Below are positions 47,899 to 56,360 of a stretch of DNA of 64,000 nt, piece after piece. The notes beneath the pieces were generated by a model that saw nothing but the letters and a program-made list of their open reading frames with translations, searched no databases and was not told the DNA's origin. The DNA is from an uncultured Pseudomonadales bacterium (lineage in GTDB: Bacteria > Pseudomonadota > Gammaproteobacteria > Pseudomonadales > Porticoccaceae). The stretch spans positions 1,829,386 through 1,893,385 of the forward strand of contig OX044363.1 of NCBI GenBank assembly GCA_943846685.1, written 5' to 3'. Each line of letters starts with the position of its first letter. The stretch's first letter is position 1. The position numbers and the translations under genes are program-made.

Positions 47899-48502
47899 GG
47901 TTGGGTCCTTTGGGTGCGCGCTCGCTTAGGCTTATTACCGCGCTGTTGTGTTGCTGCTGCCCCCTGCCGGTGTCTCCTTTTTTATTGTGCTGTTGCATAA
48001 AGTAAGTGCAGCGCTTTATGCCCTGACCGATATGTTTTTCGACTGTGCCGATGCTTATATCGAGTTTTCTGGCGATCTCTATCTGGGTGTAGCCATAGAC
48101 TTTTTTGAGTACAAACACGCGTCGGCATTTGACCGGCAGGTGGCGTACGGCTTCGCAGAACAGTGCAAATTCTTCATTGCTGGCAACCTGCTCAAAGGTG
48201 CTGTCGTCGCCGCTTCGCACGTCTATTAATGTGTCGATATCCTGTTCATCCATGCCTTCGGTGTATTTGGTTTCCGAGCGCTTTAGATAGTCGAGGGCGA
48301 GGTTGCGTGCGGTGCGGAACAGGTAGGAGCGCGGTTGGCGGATATCTTCTGGATGTTTGACTTGGCAGACTCTGACATAGGTTTCTTGCACTATGTCTTC
48401 AACTTCGCGGGGCGGCACTATGCCCATCACTGCACGGGCCAGGCTGGTGCGCAGGCCTATGTAGATGCTTTGGATGGTCTCTTTGCTGTCTTTCTCCTTC
48501 AA
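47891..48502 (-). CDS. ECF sigma factor (FecI-like)
   Basis: The 203-residue ECF sigma-70 factor has region 2 in VEDIVQETYVRVCQV and YLFRTARNLALDYLKR, and region 4 in LPVKCRRVFVLKKVYGYTQIEIA with RKLDISIGTVEKHIGQGIKR. It would transcribe the receptor and peptide operon when the receptor senses ligand. The start at 48502 is a TTG. No ATG occurs in the first 25 residues and the Shine-Dalgarno is not convincing, so the start is uncertain. fecR and the STN receptor follow, in FecI-FecR-FecA order. Confidence 0.92.
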   Translation of the reverse strand: MKEKDSKETIQSIYIGLRTSLARAVMGIVPPREVEDIVQETYVRVCQVKHPEDIRQPRSYLFRTARNLALDYLKRSETKYTEGMDEQDIDTLIDVRSGDDSTFEQVASNEEFALFCEAVRHLPVKCRRVFVLKKVYGYTQIEIARKLDISIGTVEKHIGQGIKRCTYFMQQHNKKGDTGRGQQQHNSAVISLSERAPKGPNHE

Positions 48503-48654
48503 TCCTTGCCCCTCTTGCGTGCTTCTTCCTTGTTGCTTGCCCTGCTACTTTTCGGGCTCCTTGATATTGGGGGACGACTTGGCGGCGTTTTTCCCCCAGT
48601 TTTTTTGGTTGGGCTTTTTTGTTTTGTGTTGTTTATTTATAGCAGACAAGTTGG

Positions 48655-48928
48655 GAGCATGAGATCCTTCGGCTTCGCTCAGGATGACGAACTGGGGGGA
48701 TGTGGGTGGATAGCGTTATGTTAAATACACCCCTACTTTCCGACATTAAAAATTTCTTATATCGGAAACACTGGTTGCTTTGTAGCAGATTGGAGTGGGT
48801 GGCGTGAGATCCTTCGGCTTCGCTCAGAATGACTAGCTGGAGTGAAGGTGGTTTCTTTCGTCATACTGGCGTAGGCCAGTATCTAGCGATCTGTAGAGAG
48901 GTCCCAGCCTTCGCTGGGATGACGATGT
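48655..48928. repeat. Dispersed GATCCTTCGG/CAGGATGAC repeats upstream of the sigma gene
   Basis: The interval 48503-48950 has no supported gene. It contains two copies of GAGATCCTTCGGCTTCGCTC followed by AGGATGAC or AGAATGAC (near 48660 and 48806). A TCATACTGGCG/CCAGTATC palindrome lies near 48862-48882 and a CCCAGCCTTCGCTGGGATGACG element near 48903-48925. They belong to the same family as the array at 28.2 kb. No sigma-dependent promoter could be identified with confidence. Confidence 0.82.
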
Positions 48929-48950
48929 GAAGACTTCGACTAATCGAAAT

Positions 48951-49193
48951 CTACTTTTCTTTACTCGTGGGTAAAGTCTCCAGGCGTTCCGCTAGCCAAA
49001 CCTTAATAATAGACTGACGCGTAACCCCTAAGCGGGCGGCTTCATTATCAAGGGATTCAATCATCCAGGTTGGAAAATCAACGTTTACACGCTTTTGTTC
49101 ACGGTTAGGCCGCTTGATGCTGGCTAAGTTCAGATCGTCAATAATATCGGTCTTATTGGCATCAAATTTTTTATCAAATGCTTTAGCTTTCAT
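48951..49193 (-). CDS. brnA: BrnA-type antitoxin
   Basis: The 80-residue BrnA/CopG-like antitoxin ends in a ribbon-helix-helix region: KRVNVDFPTWMIESLDNEAA and RLGVTRQSIIKVWLAERLE. It would neutralise BrnT and repress the operon. It overlaps the brnT gene by 11 bp, the usual BrnT-BrnA order. Confidence 0.85.
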   Translation of the reverse strand: MKAKAFDKKFDANKTDIIDDLNLASIKRPNREQKRVNVDFPTWMIESLDNEAARLGVTRQSIIKVWLAERLETLPTSKEK

Positions 49194-49446
49194 AAATTGC
49201 TACCTCTGTACTACGTGATCGCCTGACAGAAATTATTCGAATATTTTCATTACGTTGGGTAACAACTGCGGACCAGATTTTTCCTGCAATTATTCCAACA
49301 ACTAATACGCGCTTCTCGTCATCTGATTTGGCTTGAATCTCAATAAGGTCGGGATCATCCCATAGAGATTGAGCATCGATAAAATCAATGCCGTGCTTAT
49401 CGCGATTTACCTGACTTTTATGGTCATCGAATTCGAAACAACGCAT
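49183..49446 (-). CDS. brnT: BrnT-type ribonuclease toxin
   Basis: The 87-residue toxin of the BrnT family, a small RelE-fold RNase, has the hallmarks FEFDDHKSQVNRDKHGIDFIDA, AQSLWDDP and the C-terminal IRIISVRRSRSTEVAIYES. It is first in the operon and is followed by its antitoxin. It sits at the right edge of the repeat-bounded accessory island. Whether it is active cannot be told from sequence. Confidence 0.87.
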   Translation of the reverse strand: MRCFEFDDHKSQVNRDKHGIDFIDAQSLWDDPDLIEIQAKSDDEKRVLVVGIIAGKIWSAVVTQRNENIRIISVRRSRSTEVAIYES

Positions 49447-49599
49447 AGTATAGAAAATATACCTTTTTTATATTAATCGCAAGTTATCAATAATGACTGG
49501 CAACATTTAGCTTAAGTGCGACTGATTTTAATGGGTGCAGTTTATTTCAACTGAGATGGATGTCACTGATGGTGAGTTTTTAATGGTTTTTTTGGGTGG

Positions 49600-49965
49600 G
49601 TGGTATGAGATCCTTCGGCTTCGCTCAGGATGACAGGCTGGGGGTGAGTGGGGTGAGGTCCTTCGGCTTCGCTCAGGATGACAGGGGTAAGGCGTCAGGA
49701 TGACAGGCTGGGGTGACAGGTTAGAAGGCTCTGTTGAGATGACAGAGGATTCGTCATTCTCGCGAAAGCGGGAATCCATTTATGGGTAGATGGGCCCCAG
49801 CCTTCGCTGGGGCGACGTTGTTTCGCTGGGGCGGCGTTGTTTCGCTGGGATGACGGTTACTTCGTTAGAGAGACGGAGTTCGCTATTGACTGTCATCTCG
49901 AATGAATGTGAGAGATCTGATGGAGATTCTTCGTCGCTACGCTCTGTCGGGATGACAGGGTGGAG
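49600..49965. repeat. Dispersed repeats between BrnTA and ihfB
   Basis: The 522 bp between brnT and ihfB hold no supported gene. They contain two GATCCTTCGGCTTCGCTCAG GATGAC elements (49609 and 49659), partial CAGGATGACAGGCTGGGG units, a CATTCTCGCGAAAGCGGGAATC palindrome near 49752 and CCAGCCTTCGCTGGGGCGAC units near 49797. A GTCATCTCGAATGAATGTGA element follows at 49890. They match the array at 28.2 kb in type. Confidence 0.82.
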
Positions 49966-49968
49966 GTA

Positions 49969-50253
49969 TTACAGGCTATCGTTAACCCGAGTACGCAGAT
50001 CCTTACCAGGCTTAAAGTAAGGCACATACTTACCAGTCAACTGCACCGCATCACCAGTCTTGGGATTGCGACCCACGCGAGGCGCACGGTAGTGCAGAGA
50101 AAAGCTGCCAAAACCACGAATCTCAATACGCTGATTATTAACCAACGCCTGGGTCATACGCTCTAAAACCATTCTTACGGCTAGCTCAACATCCCTTGGG
50201 GGAAGCTGGTCTTGGCTGGCGGCGATCTTTTCGATTAACTCAGATTTTGTCAT
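49969..50253 (-). CDS. ihfB: Integration host factor beta subunit
   Basis: IHF-beta (94 residues) pairs with IHF-alpha to bend DNA at specific sites in recombination, replication and transcription. The start at 50253 gives [20 protein letters not shown], which matches the family; the longer frame adds 21 unrelated residues. [25 protein letters not shown] is the DNA-binding arm with its proline tip. It follows rpsA as in E. coli and Pseudomonas. Confidence 0.95.
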   Translation of the reverse strand: MTKSELIEKIAASQDQLPPRDVELAVRMVLERMTQALVNNQRIEIRGFGSFSLHYRAPRVGRNPKTGDAVQLTGKYVPYFKPGKDLRTRVNDSL

Positions 50254-50395
50254 GCTTGATTCGGCTGTGTTTTCTTTTATGGTTCTGTGAATAATTTTAA
50301 GCTTAAAATCACTCACGAATATTTATTACTCGTTGATTTTATTGAAGTTTTAGATTTATACAAGTAAAAACTGCACCCTTGGTGTTTTTTAGGCG

Positions 50396-50428
50396 AAAAA
50401 AAAGGGTGGCAGAGCCACCCTTTTTTAT
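50396..50428. terminator. Terminator between rpsA and ihfB
   Basis: AAGGGTGGC-AGA-GCCACCCTT (50402-50422) is flanked by A8 on the left and T-rich sequence on the right. It can act on the rpsA transcript (minus direction) and is symmetric. Confidence 0.85.
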
Positions 50429-50452
50429 TCTCAGTTTAAAACAAGTGGTTAA

Positions 50453-52132
50453 TTACTTGTCCATCTGAGCTTTGATCAGATCACCGATCGTTGTTGCTGA
50501 GGATGACGTTGAATCAGCTTCGGTCTTGCGATGAGCTTTAACAACGGCTTTCTCTTCAGCGACGTCTTTAGCCTTAATAGACAGGCTAATGGCGCGGGTC
50601 TTACGATCTACATTGATAATCTTGGCTTCAACTTCCTGGCCTTCCTGCAGTTCTTGACGAGCATCTTCTACTTTCTCGCGAGATAGCTCAGAACCTTTCA
50701 GGTAAGCTTCGATATCGTTGCCTAGATCAATGGTTGCGCCTTTGGCATCAACTTCTTTAACGGTACCAGTTACGATAGCGCCTTTGTCATTGACTGTGAC
50801 GTACTCGTTGAATGGATCGTCAGAAAGTTGCTTGATACCCAGTGAGATGCGCTCACGCTCTGCATCGATACTAAGTACAACTGTCTCAACTTCTTCACCT
50901 TTCTTGAAGTTGCGAACGGCGTCTTCGCCAGTTTCGTTCCAAGAGATATCAGACAGGTGAACCAGTCCGTCAATTCCACCGTCCAGACCGATAAAGATAC
51001 CGAAGTCAGTGATTGACTTGATCTTACCTGAGATCTTGTCGCCTTTGCCCATAGTGGTAGCAAAGTCGTCCCATGGGTTGGTGTGACACTGCTTGATACC
51101 CAGTGAGATACGACGACGTTCTTCGTCGATATCCAGAACCATAACTTCAACTTCGTCGCCCAGCTGGACAATCTTAGATGGGTGTACGTTCTTGTTAGTC
51201 CAATCCATTTCAGAGACGTGTACCAGACCTTCAACACCGTCTTCCAACTCGGCAAAACAACCGTAGTCAGTAAGGTTGGTGATCTTGGCTTTAGCACGTG
51301 CGCCTTCTGGGTAACGACCTTTGATGTCGCCCCAAGGATCTTCGCCCATCTGCTTCATGCCCAGAGATACGCGGTTACGCTCGCGGTCAAACTTAAGTAC
51401 TTTAACGTCGATCTCGTCGCCAACATTGATCATCTCTGATGGATGCTTGATACGCTTCCAAGACATGTCAGTGATGTGCAACAGACCATCGATTCCACCC
51501 AGATCAACGAACGCGCCGTAATCAGTAAGGTTCTTAATAACACCTTTGAGTGATGCGCCCTCTTCGAGGTTGGCCAGCAGTTCTTCACGTTCTACAGAGT
51601 TTGCACTCTCCATAACGGCACGACGGCTTACAACAACGTTGTTGCGCTTAGGATCTAATTTGATAACTTTGAATTCGAGTTCAATGTTTTCGAGGTGGGT
51701 GATTTCGCGCAGTGGGCGAACGTCTACCAGTGAACCTGGTAGGAACGCGCGTAAGCCGCGAACATCAACTGTGAAGCCACCTTTAACCTTACCGCTGATA
51801 ACACCGATAACGACTTCGTCAGCTTTGTGAGCTGCTTCAAGTTCGATCCAGGATTCTGCGCGGCGGGCTTTTTCACGAGAAAGCTTGGTTGCACCGAATC
51901 CGTCTTCAACAGCTTCGAGGGCTACCTGAACTTCGTCGCCTACAGCAACTTCTAGTTCGCCTTTATCGTTAAAAAATTGTTCTGCTGGAATGACGCCTTC
52001 TGACTTCAGTCCTGCGTGTACGGTTACCCAGTCTTTATCGATATCGATAATTACGCCTGTGATGATGGCGCCGGGATTCATCTCAACTGTCTTGAGACTT
52101 TCTTCAAATAGATCTGCGAAATTTTCGCTCAT
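50453..52132 (-). CDS. rpsA: 30S ribosomal protein S1
   Basis: S1 (559 residues) binds mRNA on the small subunit and promotes initiation. Six S1 domains are visible through repeated motifs such as [61 protein letters not shown] and [20 protein letters not shown]. The N-terminus [14 protein letters not shown] is typical. The long upstream region (156 bp to cmk) may hold the leader subject to S1 autoregulation, but no hairpin was assigned. Confidence 0.97.
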   Translation of the reverse strand: MSENFADLFEESLKTVEMNPGAIITGVIIDIDKDWVTVHAGLKSEGVIPAEQFFNDKGELEVAVGDEVQVALEAVEDGFGATKLSREKARRAESWIELEAAHKADEVVIGVISGKVKGGFTVDVRGLRAFLPGSLVDVRPLREITHLENIELEFKVIKLDPKRNNVVVSRRAVMESANSVEREELLANLEEGASLKGVIKNLTDYGAFVDLGGIDGLLHITDMSWKRIKHPSEMINVGDEIDVKVLKFDRERNRVSLGMKQMGEDPWGDIKGRYPEGARAKAKITNLTDYGCFAELEDGVEGLVHVSEMDWTNKNVHPSKIVQLGDEVEVMVLDIDEERRRISLGIKQCHTNPWDDFATTMGKGDKISGKIKSITDFGIFIGLDGGIDGLVHLSDISWNETGEDAVRNFKKGEEVETVVLSIDAERERISLGIKQLSDDPFNEYVTVNDKGAIVTGTVKEVDAKGATIDLGNDIEAYLKGSELSREKVEDARQELQEGQEVEAKIINVDRKTRAISLSIKAKDVAEEKAVVKAHRKTEADSTSSSATTIGDLIKAQMDK

Positions 52133-52288
52133 GGAAAAATACCTGATATATGACAGAGAGTCGACAGAGGAACTGCTCGCGTCGGTCTCTTTTTTCCGCG
52201 TGGCCAGTTTACGCGGGTCAGTTAAAATAAAGGCCTACAGCAATATAAGCTGGCGATTGCTGCGTTGCCCATTGAGTTTAAAACTCCC

Positions 52289-52987
52289 TTAGGGGTGTGG
52301 CACAAAACCTTTTAGAGATAGCAGGTTTAGCACTTCATCCGTCACTTCTTGAATCGACATTGCCGAGGTATCTATCTGTATGGCGTCCTCTGCAGCTCGC
52401 AGTGGAGAGGCCTCTCGGTTTATATCGCGTTCATCTCTAGAGCGTACCTGCTCTACGAGGGCGGGCAGACTAACATTTTCGCCCTTTGCTAGCAACTCTT
52501 TGTAGCGCCGCGCACCACGTTCTTCGGCGCTGGCGGTGAGGTAGAGTTTAACTGGGGCATCGGGGAATATTGCGGTGCCCATATCGCGGCCATCGGCAAC
52601 CAGGCCGGGGGGCTGAGCGAAAGATCTCTGACGTTTGAGCAGTGCGGCGCGAACTTGCGGAAATCCAGCGACCTGAGAGGCCAAAGCGCCGGTCTCTTCG
52701 GTGCGCAATTCGCGGGTGACGTTCTCCCCTTCGAGGTGAATAGTAAGGTCTCCCTGACCGGAGGTTTTAAAGCTAACATCCATATGCTCTGCCAGCGTAG
52801 CCAGACAGCTGACACTGGTGAGTTTGACATTGTGACGTTTACTGGCAAGACCCAGCAGGCGATAAAGAGCGCCACTATCGAGATAGTGATAGCCGAGCTT
52901 TTTCGCGACGATACGACTGATAGTGCCCTTTCCAGCACCGCTTGGGCCGTCAATGGTGATTACGGCTACGTTATTTTGCGCAGACAT
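52289..52987 (-). CDS. cmk: Cytidylate kinase
   Basis: Cmk (232 residues) phosphorylates CMP and dCMP. The P-loop is AVITIDGPSGAGKGTISRI near residue 10, followed by HYLDSGALYRLL, the CMP-binding region VADGRDMGTAIFPDAPVKLYL and the lid RDERDINREASPLR. It starts 3 bp after the tyrA-aroA stop and precedes rpsA, the order seen across gammaproteobacteria. Confidence 0.96.
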   Translation of the reverse strand: MSAQNNVAVITIDGPSGAGKGTISRIVAKKLGYHYLDSGALYRLLGLASKRHNVKLTSVSCLATLAEHMDVSFKTSGQGDLTIHLEGENVTRELRTEETGALASQVAGFPQVRAALLKRQRSFAQPPGLVADGRDMGTAIFPDAPVKLYLTASAEERGARRYKELLAKGENVSLPALVEQVRSRDERDINREASPLRAAEDAIQIDTSAMSIQEVTDEVLNLLSLKGFVPHP

Positions 52988-52990
52988 TCT

Positions 52991-55237
52991 TTACTCCGCT
53001 GTATCCATGTTGATTGTCAGCCCTACTGCAGCGGCTAACCCGACAAAGTCAGGGAATGATGTCGCAACATTGTTACAGTCGTGTATCAGTATTTCACTTT
53101 CTGCACGCAAGCCGGCAATCGCGAAGGCCATGGCAATTCGGTGGTCGTCGTGGCTGTGAACTTCACCGCCGCCGATCTTACCGCCTTGAATACGGATGCC
53201 ATCAGGCGTTGACTGAGCATCGACACCCAGAGTTACTAGGCCATCGGCCATACTTTGAATGCGGTCGCTCTCTTTAACTCGCAGCTCTTCGGCGCCAGTT
53301 AGTACAGTTTCGCCCTTGGCGCAGGCTGCGGCTATAAAGAGTACTGGGAATTCATCAATCGCCAGCGGTACTTGATCTTCAGGGATTACTATGCCGTTTA
53401 ATTCAGCGTGACGGACGCGGATATCGGCTACTGGCTCACCGCCGACTTCGCGCTGGTTAGACAGCTCTATGCTGGTGCCCATTTGGCGAAGAATATTAAT
53501 CACACCAACGCGCGTTGGATTAACGCCCACATGGCGCAAGGTGATATCGGATCCTGGGGTAATTGCTGCGGCAACCATAAAGAATGCAGAGGAAGATATA
53601 TCTGCGGGCACATCGATTCGTGTCGCGCTCAAGGAACCGCCGCCACTCAGTGAGGCTTTGCTGCCTTCGCTGGTGACATCGTAGCCAAAGCCACGCAGCA
53701 TACGTTCACTGTGATCGCGTGTCGGTGCTGGCTCGACGGTGGAGGTTACGCCTTCGGCGTAGAGTCCGGCTAGAAGTACGCAGGATTTAACCTGGGCACT
53801 GGCCATGGGCAGAACATAATCAATGGCTTTAAGTTTGTTGCCACCTTTTATAAGCATTGGCGGTCTGCCGCCCGGTGCAGTTTCGATCACTGCGCCCATC
53901 TCGGCGAGTGGATTGGCAACGCGGGCCATAGGGCGACCTGAAAGGGATTCGTCACCAGTCAGCTCGACATCAAAGCTTTGACCAGCCAGCAGGCCAGCTA
54001 GCAGACGCATCGAAGTGCCTGAATTACCCAGATAGAGGGGTTTTTCTGGCGCTTTAAGGCCGTGCAGACCAACACCATGAATGACCACGCGGCCATCATT
54101 GGGGCCTTCAATCACCACACCCATATCGCGGAATGCTTGCAGTGTGGCAAGGCTGTCTTCCCCTTCGAGGAAGCCGGTGACTTCGGTCATACCCTCGGCG
54201 ATCGAGCCGAGCATAATTGAACGGTGAGACATGGATTTGTCGCCTGGTACGCGGATTTCACCGCGTGCTTCTCCCCCGGGAGAGACTGTGTAATTAATTA
54301 TTTTTTCTGACATGGGTTGTTCTAGTGCCTTACTTTCTATTAATTGTCCAAAATGATTTCGCGCATCGCGTGCACGGGTAAATACGTCCATCAGGTAGTT
54401 CTGATCGCCGCTGTCGATGGCGCTGCGCATCGCAGTAAAGTCGCCCATAATCTTATCGAGTACGCTGAGAATAGCTTCGCGGTTGGCCAGGGCTATATCG
54501 CGCCACATTATCGGGTCGCTGGCGGCGATACGGGTAAAGTCACGGAAACCGCCGGCGGCATAGCGAAAGATTTCGCGGTTATCGCGCATACCGGCCAATG
54601 TATCGACCAGTGAGTAGGCGAGAAAATGCGGTAGATGGCTGGTGGCGGCCAATACTTCGTCGTGATCTTTGATATCCATTGAGGATACCATGGCGCCGAC
54701 TGACTGCCAGAGTTTCTCGACTCGCTGAATATGATCTTCAGTGCTGTTGGCATGGGGGGTTAAGATAACCCGGTGATCTTTAAATAGGTCGGCTTTGGCG
54801 GCGGTAACACCACTCTTTTCTGAACCGGCAATGGGATGTCCGGGTACTAGCTGTGCTGGCAATGTTCCATAAATAGTCTGGGCCGCATCGACCACACTGC
54901 CCTTTACGCTAGCCACATCAGTGATCGTTACTTCAGGTGAGAGCAGTCTGTGGCAGTCTTTTAGAATGGATGGCACGGTAAGGGTTGGTACGCCGATTAC
55001 CACGACATCGCCAGCACCAAGCTGTGGGGCAATGGCTTCAAGACTCTGTTCGGCGCGATCAATTACGCCCATTTCCAGCGCTAGGTCCAGGGTTGATGTA
55101 CGTCGGGAAATCCCCACTACTTCTGATACCAATCCGGCATTTCGAGTAGCTACAGCAAGGCTTGAGCCAATTAGGCCCAGTCCGATAACAACTAGTCGAT
55201 TGATCGAGTTGTCAGCTGTGTGTGAATTTTTATCCAT
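52991..55237 (-). CDS. Prephenate dehydrogenase / EPSP synthase fusion
   Basis: The 748-residue bifunctional enzyme of aromatic amino acid synthesis is fused as in Pseudomonas. Residues about 12-300 form an NAD-dependent prephenate (or arogenate) dehydrogenase (VVIGLGLIGSSLAVATRNAG, GHPIAGSEKSGV, ATSHLPHFLAYSLV). From about residue 315 comes EPSP synthase (EIRVPGDKSMSHRSIMLGSI, LYLGNSGTSMRLLAGLLAG, DEFPVLFIAAACAKG and LRVKESDRI). pheA is upstream (32 bp gap) and cmk downstream. hisC, normally between pheA and this gene in Pseudomonas, is absent. Confidence 0.95.
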   Translation of the reverse strand: MDKNSHTADNSINRLVVIGLGLIGSSLAVATRNAGLVSEVVGISRRTSTLDLALEMGVIDRAEQSLEAIAPQLGAGDVVVIGVPTLTVPSILKDCHRLLSPEVTITDVASVKGSVVDAAQTIYGTLPAQLVPGHPIAGSEKSGVTAAKADLFKDHRVILTPHANSTEDHIQRVEKLWQSVGAMVSSMDIKDHDEVLAATSHLPHFLAYSLVDTLAGMRDNREIFRYAAGGFRDFTRIAASDPIMWRDIALANREAILSVLDKIMGDFTAMRSAIDSGDQNYLMDVFTRARDARNHFGQLIESKALEQPMSEKIINYTVSPGGEARGEIRVPGDKSMSHRSIMLGSIAEGMTEVTGFLEGEDSLATLQAFRDMGVVIEGPNDGRVVIHGVGLHGLKAPEKPLYLGNSGTSMRLLAGLLAGQSFDVELTGDESLSGRPMARVANPLAEMGAVIETAPGGRPPMLIKGGNKLKAIDYVLPMASAQVKSCVLLAGLYAEGVTSTVEPAPTRDHSERMLRGFGYDVTSEGSKASLSGGGSLSATRIDVPADISSSAFFMVAAAITPGSDITLRHVGVNPTRVGVINILRQMGTSIELSNQREVGGEPVADIRVRHAELNGIVIPEDQVPLAIDEFPVLFIAAACAKGETVLTGAEELRVKESDRIQSMADGLVTLGVDAQSTPDGIRIQGGKIGGGEVHSHDDHRIAMAFAIAGLRAESEILIHDCNNVATSFPDFVGLAAAVGLTINMDTAE

Positions 55238-55269
55238 TAAACCATCACTTTGAGTAAAGCAGAAAGTAG

Positions 55270-56355
55270 TTACAGCACCGCCTGAGGATAGGAGCCGAGA
55301 ATCTTGAGTTCGGCGACATCTTCAGTGAGTTCTTTGAGTACCTTGGCGGCAACCGGATCGTCCTGATGGCCAGCAAAATCGATAAAGAAGACATAGGACC
55401 ATTTGCTGCTGCGCGAGGGTCGCGACTCGAGTCGGGTCATATCCAAATCGTGTTTGCGGAATGGCTCGATCAGATCGTGCAGTGCGCCGGGTTTGTTATT
55501 AACCGATACCACGATTGAGGTTTTGTCGTTGCCGCTGGGACCTACTGCTTCACGACCAATAATCAGGAAGCGTGTAGAGTTATCCGGACGGTCTTCAATA
55601 TTTTCCCAGAGCTTATCCAGTTCGTAGAGATCGCAGGACATATCGCCGGCAATCGCCGCGGAGTTCCACTCGCCTTTTACCCGTCGTGCGGCTTCGGCAT
55701 TGCTGCTTACGGCTACGCGCTCGATATTTGGGTAGTTGGAATCCAGCCACTTGCGACATTGCGCTAGAGACTGAGCGTGGGAGTAGACGCGGGTTATATT
55801 GTCTTTATTGGTGTTGGGCCCGATCATAAAGTGCTGATGAATACGCAATTCAACTTCACCACAGATCTTGACTGATGAATCCATAAAGCTGTCCAGGGTA
55901 TGGCTGACCACACCCTCAGTTGAGTTTTCAACTGGGACTACACCGTAGTTGCAAGAACCGGCGAGAACATCGCGAAATACTTCGTCGATTGCCGCTTTGG
56001 GGACAGTCTCTGCAGCGTCGCCAAAGTGCTTGAGCGCGGCTTCCTGAGTAAAGGTTCCCTCGGGGCCGAGAAAGGCAACTTTAATTTGCTGTTCAAGGGC
56101 TAAACAAGCGGACATGATCTGTCGAAACAGACGCGCCATATCTTCGTTGCCGAGCGGCCCGGTGTTTTTTTCCATCACTGAACGCAGCACCTGAGCTTCG
56201 CGCTCAGGCTTGTAGTATGCAGTGTCACCGAGCTTTTCTTTTATCTCTGCGACAGTCTGTGCACAGCGCGCACGGGCACTAATGTTTTCCATGATCTGCT
56301 GATCAAGGGCATCAATTTCGTTTCTCAGATCGAGAAGTGGATTCTTTTCAGCCAT
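55270..56355 (-). CDS. pheA: Chorismate mutase/prephenate dehydratase
   Basis: The 361-residue P-protein of phenylalanine synthesis has an N-terminal AroQ chorismate mutase (residues 5-90: LRNEIDALDQQIMENISARA, YYKPEREAQVLR). The prephenate dehydratase domain follows (VAFLGPEGTFTQEAALKHFG, VVPVENSTEGVV, and NSTRFLIIGRE with the Thr-Arg-Phe motif). The C-terminal ACT domain carries the feedback motif NKPGALHDLIEPF and LESRPSR. It begins 5 bp after gyrA; serC, present between them in some relatives, is missing here. Confidence 0.96.
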   Translation of the reverse strand: MAEKNPLLDLRNEIDALDQQIMENISARARCAQTVAEIKEKLGDTAYYKPEREAQVLRSVMEKNTGPLGNEDMARLFRQIMSACLALEQQIKVAFLGPEGTFTQEAALKHFGDAAETVPKAAIDEVFRDVLAGSCNYGVVPVENSTEGVVSHTLDSFMDSSVKICGEVELRIHQHFMIGPNTNKDNITRVYSHAQSLAQCRKWLDSNYPNIERVAVSSNAEAARRVKGEWNSAAIAGDMSCDLYELDKLWENIEDRPDNSTRFLIIGREAVGPSGNDKTSIVVSVNNKPGALHDLIEPFRKHDLDMTRLESRPSRSSKWSYVFFIDFAGHQDDPVAAKVLKELTEDVAELKILGSYPQAVL

Positions 56356-56360
56356 TGTTT

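Noticed and set aside
49528-49779. Minus-strand frame of 83 codons with PCHPERSRR repeats
   Set aside because: It is repeat translation between brnT and ihfB, with no ribosome site.
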